The translations under genes and the position numbers were made by a program. Below the pieces are notes generated by a model that was given only the letters and a program-made list of their open reading frames with translations, did no database searches and was not told the origin of the DNA. Below, one piece after another: positions 1 to 12,671 of a stretch of DNA of 64,000 nt (within the stretch, counting starts at the first letter, position 1; every line of letters starts with the position of its first letter). The DNA comes from CAWJJM01 sp963843275 (GTDB lineage Bacteria; Acidobacteriota; Thermoanaerobaculia; Multivoradales; JBCCEF01), in the NCBI GenBank assembly GCA_963843275.1, contig CAWJJM010000004.1, positions 186,001 through 250,000 on the forward strand, in the 5' to 3' direction.

Positions 1-861
1 CACCTTGTTGAACTGGTGCTGGCGGATCAGCCCGCGCACGTCCTTGCCGTACGAGCCCGCCTCGCTGCGGAAGCAGGGCGTGTAGGCGGCGTAGCGCACC
101 GGCAGGGCCGCCTCGTCGAGGATCTCGTCGCGGTGCAGGTTGGTCACCGGCACCTCGGCGGTGGGCACCAGGTACCAGTCGAAGCCCTCGAGCTTGAACG
201 AGTCGCCGGCGAACTTGGGGAGCTGCCCGGTGCCGTAGAGCGAGTCGCCGTTGACGATGAACGGGGGCAGCACCTCGGTGTAGCCGTGGCGCCGGGTGTG
301 CAGATCGAGCATCAGGGCGATCAGCGCCCGCTCGAGCAGCGCGCCGGCCCCGAACGACGCCGTGAAACGCGCTCCCGCCACCTTGGCGCCGCGCTCGAAG
401 TCGAGGATCCCCAGCGCCGGCCCGAGGTCCCAGTGCGGCTGCGGCGCGAAGCCCTCGGCCGCGAAGTCGCGCGGCGTGCCCACCACCCGCTCCACCCGGT
501 TCGCCGACTCGTCGGCGCCGCGCGGAACGCTCGCGTCGGGGACGTTGGGGAAGCGCCGCTCGAGGTCGTCCGCCTCCGCGGCGAGGCCGCCGAGCCGCTC
601 GTCGATCTCCTCGATCCGGGCCTTGAGGCGCCCCACCGCGGCGATCTGCTCGGCGGCGTCGCCGCCCTCGCGCTTGACCTGGCCGATCGCCTTCGACGCC
701 TCGTTGCGCTGGCGCTTGAGCTCCTCCACCTCGACGATCAGGTCGCGGCGCTCGCCGTCGAGGCCGAGCCAGCGCTCGTAGGCGATCGCGTCCTCGCCAC
801 GGGCGGCGAGGGCGTCGCGCACCCGCTCGGGCTCGTTGCGCAGGAGGTCGCGGGACAGCAT
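1..861 (-). CDS. serS: Seryl-tRNA synthetase, N-terminal part (cut by window start)
   Basis: Charges tRNA-Ser with serine in the cytoplasm. The first 287 residues are present. They begin with a long charged helical arm (about residues 26-105), the tRNA-binding coiled coil of bacterial SerRS. The class II catalytic core follows, with the serine-binding TAE motif (about 234-236) and motif 2 starting FRSEAG (about 264-269). The gene reads off the left edge, so motif 3 is missing. The start is the ATG at 859-861. No ribosome-binding site precedes it, but TAGACT lies 9 bases upstream, so the mRNA may be leaderless. It is divergent from the polysaccharide operon that starts at 994. Family identity is secure. 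Confidence 0.95.
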   Translation of the reverse strand, partial: MLSRDLLRNEPERVRDALAARGEDAIAYERWLGLDGERRDLIVEVEELKRQRNEASKAIGQVKREGGDAAEQIAAVGRLKARIEEIDERLGGLAAEADDLERRFPNVPDASVPRGADESANRVERVVGTPRDFAAEGFAPQPHWDLGPALGILDFERGAKVAGARFTASFGAGALLERALIALMLDLHTRRHGYTEVLPPFIVNGDSLYGTGQLPKFAGDSFKLEGFDWYLVPTAEVPVTNLHRDEILDEAALPVRYAAYTPCFRSEAGSYGKDVRGLIRQHQFNKV

Positions 862-870
862 GGCCGGGAC

Positions 871-876
871 AGTCTA
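871..876 (-). promoter_or_regulatory. Putative -10 element (TAGACT) for serS, leaderless-type
   Basis: TAGACT ends 9 bases before the serS ATG and there is no Shine-Dalgarno sequence between them. It fits the TANNNT pattern seen before nine other first genes in this window. No convincing -35 box is visible. Inference from position and motif only. Confidence 0.45.
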
Positions 877-978
877 CGCGAATCCCCCGCCCGCCCCGGC
901 GCGGCGGCGCCGAGGCCCGGCGACGACGCGGCGGCCGCGAACGTAGACCGGACGGACGCCCCCGGCCTCCGGGCCGCT

Positions 979-984
979 TACAAT
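979..984 (+). promoter_or_regulatory. Putative -10 element (TACAAT) for the polysaccharide operon
   Basis: TACAAT, close to the TATAAT consensus, ends 9 bases before the GTG at 994. The nine bases between them contain no Shine-Dalgarno sequence. No -35 box is visible at the usual spacing. A transcript starting about 7 bases after the box would begin within a few bases of the start codon. Confidence 0.5.
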
Positions 985-993
985 CCAGTCGCC

Positions 994-2982
994 GTGGTGA
1001 CCCCTTCCACCCGCTCGTCGCGCGCCTCCGTCCGGCACCTGGCGGGCGCCGCCGGCCGCTTCGCGGTGCCGCTGGCCGCGATCGCCGCCATGGCGAGCTT
1101 CGCCCGTTTCCAGCGCGAGGCCCAGGGGGCGGCCGAGTCCGCCTACCTGGCGCTGGTCGGCGGGCTGCTGCTGCTCGCCGTGGCCGCCCTCTCCGAGGCG
1201 CCGTTCCGGCTCGGCCGGTCCGCCGCGGTGGCCGGCGCGCGCCGTGACGAGGCCGCCGTCGCCTCCCTGCTGGTCACGCTGGCGGTCTGGGCGCTGCCGT
1301 CCGGACCGATGCGCGGCACCGCGGTCATGGCGGTCGCCGCCGCGGCGCTGGCCTTCGCCGCCGGCCGGCGGCTGCACGGCGCCGCCGCGCCGGCGGCGGC
1401 CCGCGCCTTCGCCTGGGCGCTCCCCCTCGCCGTCGCCCTGCAGGTGATGCTGCGCTCCGAGCGCCTGGTCGCCCCACCCCTCGACGCCCGTTTCCTGGCC
1501 GGGCTGCTCGGCCTGCCGCTGGTGGCCGCCGCGGCGACGGCCCTGCTGGCGACCCGCTACGGGCTGGCCGCCGCCGCCGTGGCGGCGGCGCTGACCGCGC
1601 TGCTCGGCCCGGGCTTCACCACCGTCGGCGTCGTCGGCCTGGCGGCGGTGGCCCTCGCCGAAGTGGGCTGGCGGCCGCCCGCCGCCCTGCCACCGGCGGC
1701 GCGGGTCGCGCTGCGCCTCGTGCTCGGGGCGGCGGCCGTCGCCCTGCTCCTGCTGCTGCCGCGCGGCGGCACCGTGGCGGTGGCCTCCGGGCTCCTGCTC
1801 GCCGGCTGGCCGCCCGCGCGGGCGCGCCGCGGCGCCGACCCGGCGGCGCCCGCCGGCGGCGGGCGCTGGCGGGCGGCGCTGCACCCCCTGGTCCCGGTCG
1901 CGGTGGCGGTGGGCGCCCTGGCCCTCGCCTTCCCGGTGACCCTGGTCAGCCGCCAGGTGATCGGCGACCGGTTGACCCTGGCGGCGGTGCTGCTGCCCGC
2001 CTTCCCCCTGGCGCTGGGCGGCCGGCGCGACCGCGGCCGGCGGCGCCTGCTGCTGCTCGCCGGCGTGGTGGCACTGATCGTGGCCGGCGCCCGCGCCGCG
2101 GAGATCGTCGCCGCGCTGGCCGCCCCCCTCGCCGTGGCGGCCCTGGCGGCCGGCGGCGACCTCCCGACCGAGGGCCGGGTGGTGAGCGGCCAGCGGCGGC
2201 TGGCCTTCGCGCCCCAGGCGGTGTGGACCGCCGTCCTGGTCGTGGTCACCGCCCTCGCCGGCGCCTATCCCTGGGTGCGGCACGACGCCCTCGGCCCGGC
2301 GCTGGCGCGGTTCGGGCTGCGGCCCACGGCGGAGCACGGCCTCGTGGCGGTGGCCGCGTGGGGCCTCCTGGCGACGGTGGGGCTGGTCGCCGCCGGCTGG
2401 GGCACGGCGCGCTGGCGCGGTCGGCGGCCGCGTCCGATCGCCAGCTCGCGGGTGCCCGTCTGGGGACACCCCGCCGGCTGGGCGGTGGCGCTGCTGGCCG
2501 TGGTGGCGCTCGGCGAGCTGCCGCCCGCCACCACGTCGCTCCTCGGCGTCGCCACCATCGTCCTCGACGCCGCGCGGCCGACCCTCGTCGTCGACGTGGC
2601 GGAGCGGATGCCGCGCGGGCTGCGCAGCCTCACCGTCGACAGCAACCTCTCGCACGCCGCCGGGCTGGCGGCCGACGCCCCGGTGGCGACGGTGCGCCTG
2701 CTCGACGGCGACGGCAACGGCCGCGAGTGGACGTTGCGCGCCGGGGACGAGACCGCCGAGTGGGCCGCCCGGCGCCCCGACGTCGTCGTCGCCACGCTGC
2801 ACGGACCGCCGCCACCGTGGGTGGCCTGGGTGGCTCCGGAGGGCGACTTCCTGGGGCAGACCTACCGCAGCCGCTGGGAGGTCCCGGCGCCGTTGCCGGT
2901 CGAGCGCATCGAGGTGCGGCGCGACCCGCGGCTGCCGGCCGACACCACGGTCCACCTCTACCGGCTCGAGGGCAGGCGGTGA
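994..2982 (+). CDS. Polytopic membrane protein, probably envelope polysaccharide related
   Basis: About 662 residues. Most of the protein is hydrophobic Ala/Leu/Val segments, roughly twelve or more membrane helices between residues 15 and 540. It ends in a soluble domain of about 130 residues rich in charged residues and beta-type sequence. It is not clearly assignable to a named family. The topology and the two following glycosyltransferases suggest a role in polysaccharide or glycolipid assembly, for example a polymerase, ligase or GT-C-like protein. GTG at 994 is preferred because TACAAT lies just upstream; GTG 997 is the next codon. The open frame extends far upstream, but that part is antisense to serS. 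Its end overlaps the next gene by 4 bases, so translation is probably coupled. Confidence 0.6.
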   Translation: MVTPSTRSSRASVRHLAGAAGRFAVPLAAIAAMASFARFQREAQGAAESAYLALVGGLLLLAVAALSEAPFRLGRSAAVAGARRDEAAVASLLVTLAVWALPSGPMRGTAVMAVAAAALAFAAGRRLHGAAAPAAARAFAWALPLAVALQVMLRSERLVAPPLDARFLAGLLGLPLVAAAATALLATRYGLAAAAVAAALTALLGPGFTTVGVVGLAAVALAEVGWRPPAALPPAARVALRLVLGAAAVALLLLLPRGGTVAVASGLLLAGWPPARARRGADPAAPAGGGRWRAALHPLVPVAVAVGALALAFPVTLVSRQVIGDRLTLAAVLLPAFPLALGGRRDRGRRRLLLLAGVVALIVAGARAAEIVAALAAPLAVAALAAGGDLPTEGRVVSGQRRLAFAPQAVWTAVLVVVTALAGAYPWVRHDALGPALARFGLRPTAEHGLVAVAAWGLLATVGLVAAGWGTARWRGRRPRPIASSRVPVWGHPAGWAVALLAVVALGELPPATTSLLGVATIVLDAARPTLVVDVAERMPRGLRSLTVDSNLSHAAGLAADAPVATVRLLDGDGNGREWTLRAGDETAEWAARRPDVVVATLHGPPPPWVAWVAPEGDFLGQTYRSRWEVPAPLPVERIEVRRDPRLPADTTVHLYRLEGRR

Positions 2983-5211
2983 GCGTCGAGCTCGCCACCC
3001 TCGCCCTCGGGGCGCTCGCGGCGCTCCTCGCGCGCTGGCTGCTGCCGCTGGCCGCCGGCGAACCGTTCCGCGGCACGCTGGCCCTGCTGCCCCTGGTGGT
3101 CGCGGCGCTGTGGGCGATCCACCACGCCGGACGCCGCGCCGGGGCACGGGCGATCCCCGGAGCCGCCCGCCGCGGCGAGATGGTGGCGCTGGCGGCGTTG
3201 CTGGTGGCCGTCTCCGCGGCGCCCCGCCTCGGCCTGCCGCTGGCCGACGAGGCGCTGGCCGCCGGCTTCGTGCTGCTGCTCGGCCACCGGGTGCTGCGCC
3301 AGCTCGTCGCTCTGCGCCCGCTGCTCGGCCGCCGCCTGGGGGCGCACCCTTCGCCGCTGTTCTTCCTCCTGCCGCTGGTCGTGTACGCGGCGGTGATCCC
3401 GTGGTCGACCCGCCACCGGCCGCCCGACGGCGACGAGCCCTACTACCTGCTGATCACCCACAGCCTCGCCTACGACCTCGACGCCGACCTGGCGAACAAC
3501 TACGCCGCCGGCGACGGCCGCGCCTTCCTCGACCGGGACCTCGAGCCGCAGCCCGGCGACCCGGTGGGACGCCACGGGGAGATCTACTCGCGCCACAACG
3601 AGCTGCTGCCGATGGTGCTCGCTCCCGCCTACCGGTTCGCCGGCAAGAGCGGCGCCCTGTTCACCATGGCCGCGCTGACCGCGCTGCTCGCCTGGTGGAC
3701 GCTGCGCCTGGCCCGTCACTACTGGCCGGAGCGCCCGGGCGGCGCGCTGCTCGCCTACGGGCTGTTCGCCTTCACACCCCCCTGCTCCTCTACTCGTACC
3801 AGGTGTGGGTGGAGGTGCCGGCGGCGTTGCTCGCGGTGGTCGCCCTGGACCGCATCCTCGGCCACCGGCGGAGCGGCCGCTGGGACCGCCGCCACTGGCT
3901 CGCCGTCGGCGTGCCGATCCTGCTGCTGCCGCTGTTGAAGATCCGCTTCATGCTGCTGGCGGTGCCGCTGGTGGCGCTCGCCTGGTGGCACGGCGGCCGG
4001 CCGCGCAAGCCGTTGATCCTCCTGTCGCTGGCGCTGGCCCTGGTGGGCGGCGGCATCCTGGTCCACAACCAGATCGTCTTCCACAACCCGCTGAAGATCC
4101 ACCAGGTGGGCGAGCTGGAGCTGACCCGCTACTCGCCGCTGGCCTACGCCCTCGGGATCCTCGGCCTGTTCTGGGACGGCGCCTTCGGCATTTTCGCCGC
4201 GGCGCCGCTGTGGCTGTTGCTGCTGCCCGGCGTGCTGGCCGTGGCCCGCCGGCGTCCGCGGCGCAGCCCGCTGCGGCCCCCCGGCGAGGGCGAGGACGGT
4301 CTGGGGCGCTGGATCCTCCTCGACCTCGCCGTCCTCTGCACCCCGTACCTGCTGGTCGTGGTGCCGCGGCTGGAGTGGTACGGCGGCTGGTCGCCGCCGT
4401 TCCGCTACGCCCTGGTGGCGCTGCCGCTGCTCGCCCTGCTGCTGGTGCCGCTGGCGGCCGGACGGCGCCGGGGCGGCGCCCGGGCCGTGGCCGCCGCGCT
4501 CGGGCTGGCGACCGTCGCGTTCACGGCCTGTGGCTGGTCGTGCCGGGCTGGACCTACAACTTCGCGGACGGGCGCACCTACCTGCTCGACCACCTCGACC
4601 TGCGCTTCGCCGCCGACGTGGCGCGGCTGTTCCCCAGCGCCGTGCGACCGCGGCCGGCGCTGTGGTGGTGGGTGGCCGGGTCGCTGCTGGCGGTGCCCCT
4701 GCTGTGGGCCTGGCCCGGACGGCGCCGCCCCGCCGCCGCCCACCTGGGAGCGGCACTGCTGCTGCTCGCCGCGGCCGCCGTGCCCGCGGCCGCCGCCCGG
4801 CTCCCCACCCGCACGGTCCAGTTCGAGGATCCCTGGGTCGAGAAGAGCGGCGGCAACGTCTTTCCCCGGCGCTGGATCATCGAGCGCACCCGCTACCGCG
4901 GCGGCTGGACCCTCCCGGAAGGCGGCTGGGCGCGCGCCCCCGTGGTGCCGGACGGCGACCGGGTGACGGTGCACCTCGTGGCCCAGTACATCGAGAACGC
5001 GCGCGGCCGGCCGGTGCGCCTGGCGCTCCGCGCCGGGGCGCACCGGCTGGCCGTCTGGCGCCTGCCGCCGGTGCGCACGGTGTGGTCGGAGACCACTCTG
5101 GGGCCGTTCGCCTGGCCGGCCGGCGCACCGCTCGAGGTCGAGGTGCTGCCGGCGGGGGCGGGGGTGCCCAACGGCGCCGTGCTCGACCTGGCGGAGCTCG
5201 ACTGGCGGTGA
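2979..5211 (+). CDS. GT-C-type membrane glycosyltransferase, broken by two frameshifts
   Basis: Likely transfers sugars from polyprenyl-phosphate donors on the periplasmic side of the membrane. The protein starts with several helices, then a loop with the acidic motif GDEPYY near residue 153, typical of the GT-C fold (PMT/ArnT-like) where Asp-Glu follows the first helices. More helices follow, then a C-terminal soluble beta-rich domain of about 150 residues. Reading moves from one frame to the next near 3775 (a run of C) and again near 4535. Each time one base appears to be missing, and the three pieces join into one coherent protein of about 743 residues. These look like sequencing errors. 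The gene starts at GTG 2979 inside the previous stop and ends overlapping the GT2 gene. Exact sugar specificity is unknown. Confidence 0.65.
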
Positions 5212-6182
5212 GCGCCGGCGCCGGCGTCTCCGCCGTCGTCCCCACCCTGGGGGCGAGCCCGCTGCTGGAGGACTGCCTGGCGGCCCTGCGGGCCGACGGC
5301 GGCGAGGAGCTCGAGCTGGTGGTGGTGGCGCAGCGCGACGCGGCGGCGCTCCGGCGCCGGATCGACGCCGCCGGGGTCCGGGTCGATCGCTGGGTGCCCG
5401 GCGCGCCCGGGCTGGGCTTCGCCGGCGGCACCGACCGCGGCCTCGCCGCCGCCCGCGGCGAGTGGCTCGCCACCGTCAACGACGACGCGGTGGTGCGCCC
5501 GGGATGGCTGGCGGCGCTGCGCGCGGCGCTCGCCGCCGCGCCGGGCGCCGCGGCGGCCCAGGGGGTGAACCTCCAGGCGGGCCGGCCCGAGCGGGTCGAC
5601 GGCTGCGGCCTGGCCTGGAACCGCTGGTGGCAGGCGGTGCAGCTCGGCCGCGGCGGCGCGCCGCCGCCGGGCGACGCTCCGCCCCGCGAGGTCTTCGGCG
5701 TCTCGGCCACCGCCGCCCTCTACCGCCGCGCCGCCCTGGCCGCGGTGGCGCTCTCGGGCGGCGCCGTCTTCGATCCGCGACTGGTCTCCTGGTACGAGGA
5801 CGCCGACCTCGCCGTCCGCCTGCGCGCCGCCGGCTGGACCGCGCTCTCGGTCCCGGCGGCGACGGCGCTGCACGCCGGCGGCGCCACCGGCGGCGGCACC
5901 GTCGACCGCTACCGTCTCCTCTACGGCAACCGCTGGCGGGTCACCGCCCGGCTCCTGGGGCGGCGCTGGATCCTCGCCGAGCCACGGATCGTCGGCCGCG
6001 ACCTCGCCGACCTCGGCCGCGCCCTCGCCCGCGGCCACGGCGCCCTGGCGGCGGGGATCGTCGCCGGCTGGGCCCGGGCGGCCCGCCACCTGGCGCGCGA
6101 CCTCCACCTCGGCCCGCCGGCGGTCGCCGCCGCCGAGCTCGCCCGCCTCGCCGCCGAGCGCTGGGGCGACGGTCCCCGCTGA
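5208..6182 (+). CDS. Family 2 glycosyltransferase (rhamnosyltransferase-like)
   Basis: A cytoplasmic GT-A fold enzyme of about 324 residues. The N-terminus VSAVVPTLGASPLLEDCL is the usual nucleotide-sugar-binding strand. A metal-binding region VNDDAVV follows near residue 90, standing in for the DxD. Later comes WYEDADLAVRLRAAGW (about 192-207), the ED-containing acceptor or base motif conserved in WbbL/rhamnosyl GT2 enzymes. The C-terminal 90 residues are helical and basic. The GTG start at 5208 overlaps the preceding stop, so the gene is the third member of the operon that starts at 994. It probably extends an O-antigen or other envelope glycan, but the sugar cannot be told from sequence. 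Confidence 0.8.
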   Translation: MSAGAGVSAVVPTLGASPLLEDCLAALRADGGEELELVVVAQRDAAALRRRIDAAGVRVDRWVPGAPGLGFAGGTDRGLAAARGEWLATVNDDAVVRPGWLAALRAALAAAPGAAAAQGVNLQAGRPERVDGCGLAWNRWWQAVQLGRGGAPPPGDAPPREVFGVSATAALYRRAALAAVALSGGAVFDPRLVSWYEDADLAVRLRAAGWTALSVPAATALHAGGATGGGTVDRYRLLYGNRWRVTARLLGRRWILAEPRIVGRDLADLGRALARGHGALAAGIVAGWARAARHLARDLHLGPPAVAAAELARLAAERWGDGPR

Positions 6183-6251
6183 GCGCGGAGCGCCACGCCC
6201 CCTCCGGCTTTGCGCGAAAGGATCCGGACGACGCGGCGCCGGGGAGGGCCG

Positions 6252-6257
6252 TAACAT
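6252..6257 (+). promoter_or_regulatory. Putative -10 element (TAACAT) for the Ada-AlkA gene
   Basis: TAACAT ends 6 bases before the ATG at 6264. The spacer has no Shine-Dalgarno sequence and no -35 box is visible. It fits the leaderless pattern repeated across the window. Confidence 0.5.
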
Positions 6258-6263
6258 GCGCCC

Positions 6264-7706
6264 ATGGCACCGAGCCGCGCCCTCATGCTCGAGCGGTCGG
6301 AGGCGCGCGACGCCTCCTGGGACGGGCGCTTCGTCGTCGGCGTGGTGTCCACCGGCATCTACTGCCTGCCCTCCTGCCCGGCGCGGCGTCCGAAGCCCGA
6401 GAACGTGCGCTTCTTCCCCACCGTGGCGGCGGCCCGCGCCGCCGGGCTGCGCCCGTGCCGGCGCTGCCGACCCGACGAGCTCCGGCCCGGGGACGACCCC
6501 GGCCGCCGGCTCGCCGCCGAGCTGGTGGCCCGGCTGCGCCGCGATCCCGCCGCCTTCCCGGACGCGGCGGCGCTGCGGCGCGCCGCGGGGGTCGGCGCCA
6601 CCCGGCTCGCCGCCCTCTGCCGCGAGCACTACCACGCGACGCCGCGCCAGCTCCTCGAGGGGGCGCGGGTGGAGGCGGCGCAGCGGCGGCTGCTCGCCGG
6701 CGACGGCCGGGTGCTCGACGTGGCGCTGGCGGTCGGCTTCGAGAGCCTCTCGTCGTTCCACGCCGCCTTCCGGCGCCGGGCGCGGATGACGCCCGGCGAC
6801 TACCGCGCCCTGCGCGACGGCGGCCCCTTCACCCTCGCCCTGCCGCGCGACTTCCGGCCCGACCTCACCCTCGCCTTCCTGGGGCGCGCCGCGGACAGCC
6901 CCACCGAGCGGGTCGCCGGCCGCGACGTCGTCCGCGCCCTGCGCCTGCCCGAGGGGAGCGGCCGCCTCCACCTCGAGCTCGCCGGCACCGCCGTCCGCTG
7001 CCGCTGGGCCGGACCCGGCCGCCCCGGCGCCGACTCGGCCGCCGCCCTGCACGCCACCGCGCTCCGCCTGCTCGGCCTGCACGCCGACCCCGGTCCCTTC
7101 GAGCGCCGGCTGGCGGCCGATCCCGCCCGCCGGCGGCTCCTCGAAGGCCGCCGCGGGCTGCGCATCCCGCAATCGGCCAGCCCCTTCGAGGGCCTCACCT
7201 GGGCGATCGTCGGCCAGCAGGTCAACCTCGCCTTCGCCTACACCCTGCGACGGCGCCTGATCGCGCGCGCCGGCCGCAGCGCCGGCGAGGGGCTCACCGC
7301 GCACCCGGGACCGGAGGACGTGGCGCGGTTGGAGGTCGCGGACCTCACCGGCATGCAGTTCTCGCGGCGCAAGGCCGAGTACCTGATCGACGCCGCCCGC
7401 GCCATCGCCGGCGGCGACCTGCCGCTCGACGAGCTCGCCGCCGGGCCCGCGGGAGCGCTCGAGGCGCGGCTGCTCGCCCAGCGCGGCGTCGGCCCGTGGA
7501 CGGCCCGCTACGTGATGCTGCGCGCCTGCGGCCTCGCCGACTGCGTGCCGGTCGGCGACAGCGGGCTGACCACGGCCCTGGCGCGCTTCCACGGCCTCGA
7601 CCACCGCCCCGGCCCCGACGAGACCGAGGAGCTGATGCTCCCCTTCGCGCCCTACCGCAGCTTCGCCACCAACCACCTGTGGACCAGCCTGGGAGGCCCC
7701 GCGTGA
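6264..7706 (+). CDS. alkA: Ada-type methylphosphotriester repair / AraC / AlkA glycosylase fusion
   Basis: Repairs alkylated DNA. Residues 1-75 are an Ada zinc domain with Cys34, Cys38, Cys65 and Cys68; Cys34 is the likely methyl acceptor from phosphotriesters. Residues 85-185 are an AraC helix-turn-helix domain. The remainder is an AlkA N-terminal domain plus an HhH-GPD glycosylase domain whose catalytic Asp is about residue 432, just after the Cys-Val-Pro-Val-Gly stretch. The protein can therefore both sense methylation damage and excise 3-methyladenine, as in the known fused Ada-AlkA proteins (480 residues here). The next gene, ogt, overlaps by 4 bases and supplies the O6-methylguanine activity missing from this fusion. 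Autoregulation by the methylated Ada part is likely by analogy, but no operator was identified. Confidence 0.92.
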   Translation: MAPSRALMLERSEARDASWDGRFVVGVVSTGIYCLPSCPARRPKPENVRFFPTVAAARAAGLRPCRRCRPDELRPGDDPGRRLAAELVARLRRDPAAFPDAAALRRAAGVGATRLAALCREHYHATPRQLLEGARVEAAQRRLLAGDGRVLDVALAVGFESLSSFHAAFRRRARMTPGDYRALRDGGPFTLALPRDFRPDLTLAFLGRAADSPTERVAGRDVVRALRLPEGSGRLHLELAGTAVRCRWAGPGRPGADSAAALHATALRLLGLHADPGPFERRLAADPARRRLLEGRRGLRIPQSASPFEGLTWAIVGQQVNLAFAYTLRRRLIARAGRSAGEGLTAHPGPEDVARLEVADLTGMQFSRRKAEYLIDAARAIAGGDLPLDELAAGPAGALEARLLAQRGVGPWTARYVMLRACGLADCVPVGDSGLTTALARFHGLDHRPGPDETEELMLPFAPYRSFATNHLWTSLGGPA

Positions 7707-8249
7707 CCCTCTTCCACGACCGCCTCACCACCCCCGTCGGCGAGCTGCTGGCGGTGGTCGACGCCGCTGGCGCCCTGGTGCGCCTGGACTTCCTCGACGA
7801 CGCCCGGCAGGCCGCGAAGATCCTCGACCGCCTGGCCCGCGAAGAGGGCGCCGCGCCGGTCGCCGACCCGGGGCGCTGCCGCCCGGTCGCCCGCCAGCTC
7901 GCCGAGTACTTCGCCGGGCGGCGGCGGCGAGTTCGACCTGCGGCTCGCGCCGCGCGGCAGCGCCTTCCAACGCGCCACCTGGGAGGAGCTGCGGCGCATC
8001 CCGTTCGGCGCCACGATCTCCTACGGCGAGCTGGCCGGGCGGCTGGGCCGGCCCGGCGCCGCCCGCGCCGTGGGGCGCGCCAACGGCACCAACCCGATCC
8101 CCATCGTCGTCCCCTGCCACCGGGTGATCGGCGCCGACGGCTCGCTGACCGGCTACGGCGGCGGCCTCGACCGCAAGCGGCGGTTGCTGGCGCTCGAGGG
8201 CGCAGCGGCGCCCGCCCTCTGGGACGCGGCGTCGCCACCCGGTTCCTGA
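7703..8249 (+). CDS. ogt: Methylated-DNA--protein-cysteine methyltransferase (one frameshift)
   Basis: A suicide enzyme that removes O6-alkyl groups from guanine. The first 75 residues resemble the Ada/Ogt N-terminal domain. After a frameshift near 7925, within a CGG repeat, the frame continues with a typical C-terminal domain: the arginine-finger region RAVGRANGTNP, then the acceptor motif PCHRVIG, then GSLTGYGGG. One extra base in the repeat explains the shift, so this is probably a sequencing error. The rebuilt protein is about 182 residues, normal for the family. Translation starts at GTG 7703 inside the alkA stop, indicating co-expression with the Ada-AlkA fusion. Confidence 0.88.
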
Positions 8250-8295
8250 CCTCGCCCCCCGGGCCGCCGGGGAATTTCCGGCGCCCGCGGGCAGG

Positions 8296-8301
8296 TAGAG
8301 T
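8296..8301 (+). promoter_or_regulatory. Putative -10 element (TAGAGT) for mfd
   Basis: TAGAGT ends 6 bases before the GTG start of mfd at 8308. The short spacer has no ribosome-binding site and no -35 box is visible at 17 bases. It fits the leaderless pattern of this window. Confidence 0.45.
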
Positions 8302-8307
8302 GACGGC

Positions 8308-11786
<3,479 letters not shown>

Positions 11787-11790
<4 letters not shown>

Positions 11791-12671
11791 CGGGGGGATC
11801 GCGGCGGAATCTGCGCGCCCTGGCGGCGGTTGGTCTCTTCGTCGCCGGCGGCGCGGCCGCCTGCCGCCGCGAGGCGCCCCCGGCGCCCGACGTGGTGGCG
11901 ACGGTCGACGCCGAGGAGGTGCGCTGGGAGGAGTTCCAGCGCTACCTGCGGCGCCACCTCGGCGACGACGGCGCCAGTCTGGGAAGCGACGTGCTGTCCG
12001 AGCTCTTCGACCAGTTCCTCTCCGAGCGCCTGCTCGCCCGCCTGTCGGTGGAGCGCGGCCTGGTGCCGGAGATCCCTGCCCGCGCCCGCAGCGGCGTCAG
12101 CCGGCGCCACGCCGTCGACCGGCTGCTGGCGGCGGCGGAGCCGTCCGGCGGCCCGGAGATCGACGCCGCCGCGGTGGCGGCGTACTACGACGAGCACCGC
12201 GAGGACTTCCGGCGGCCGGCGCGCGTGCGCCTGCGCCAGATCCTCGTCGAGGACCGCGGCACCGCCGACCGGGCGCTGGCGCGGATCCGCGCCGGGACCC
12301 CGTTCGAGCGGGTGGCGGCCGAGCTCGAGGAGGACCCGGAGGTCGCGGCCACCGCCGGACCGCAGGGCGACCTGGCCCGCGAGGACCTGCCGCCGGCCTT
12401 CGCCGACGCCATCTTCGCGCTCGCGCCGGGCGAGACCAGCGACGTCCTGCAGGCCGACTACGGCTTCCACCTCTTCCAGGTGGTGGCGCGCCTGCCGGCC
12501 GAGGTCGAGCCGCTCGGCGAGGCGCGCGCGGAGATCGAGCGTCGCCTCCGGCAGCAGGCCACCGACCGGCGCCTCCGCGAGCTGGTCGAGGCGGCCCGCC
12601 AGCGCTATGATGTGACCGTCTTCAAGCGCAATCTCCCCTTCAACTATCGAGGTACATACCTTGACGGATAG
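11787..12671 (+). CDS. PpiC-type peptidyl-prolyl isomerase lipoprotein
   Basis: A periplasmic folding helper of about 294 residues. The N-terminal hydrophobic segment ends in a lipobox with Cys26 (GGAAAC), so it should be lipid-anchored. A SurA-N-like helical region comes next, then a parvulin (rotamase) domain at about residues 135-235 containing RLRQILVED at its start and YGFHLFQV at its end. It overlaps mfd by 4 bases and the next SurA-like gene by 11 bases. Tandem parvulins of this type, one lipidated and one soluble, resemble PrsA/SurA pairs serving outer-membrane protein assembly. Which client proteins are used is not shown. Confidence 0.85.

Noticed and set aside
16..993. Upstream extension of the first plus-strand membrane protein
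   Set aside because: It is antisense to serS and has no hydrophobic or family character; the membrane protein begins at GTG 994.
12606..12611. TATGAT hexamer as a promoter for the SurA-like gene
   Set aside because: It lies inside the previous coding region, 50 bases from the TTG start, without a -35 box; translational coupling by the 11-base overlap explains expression.
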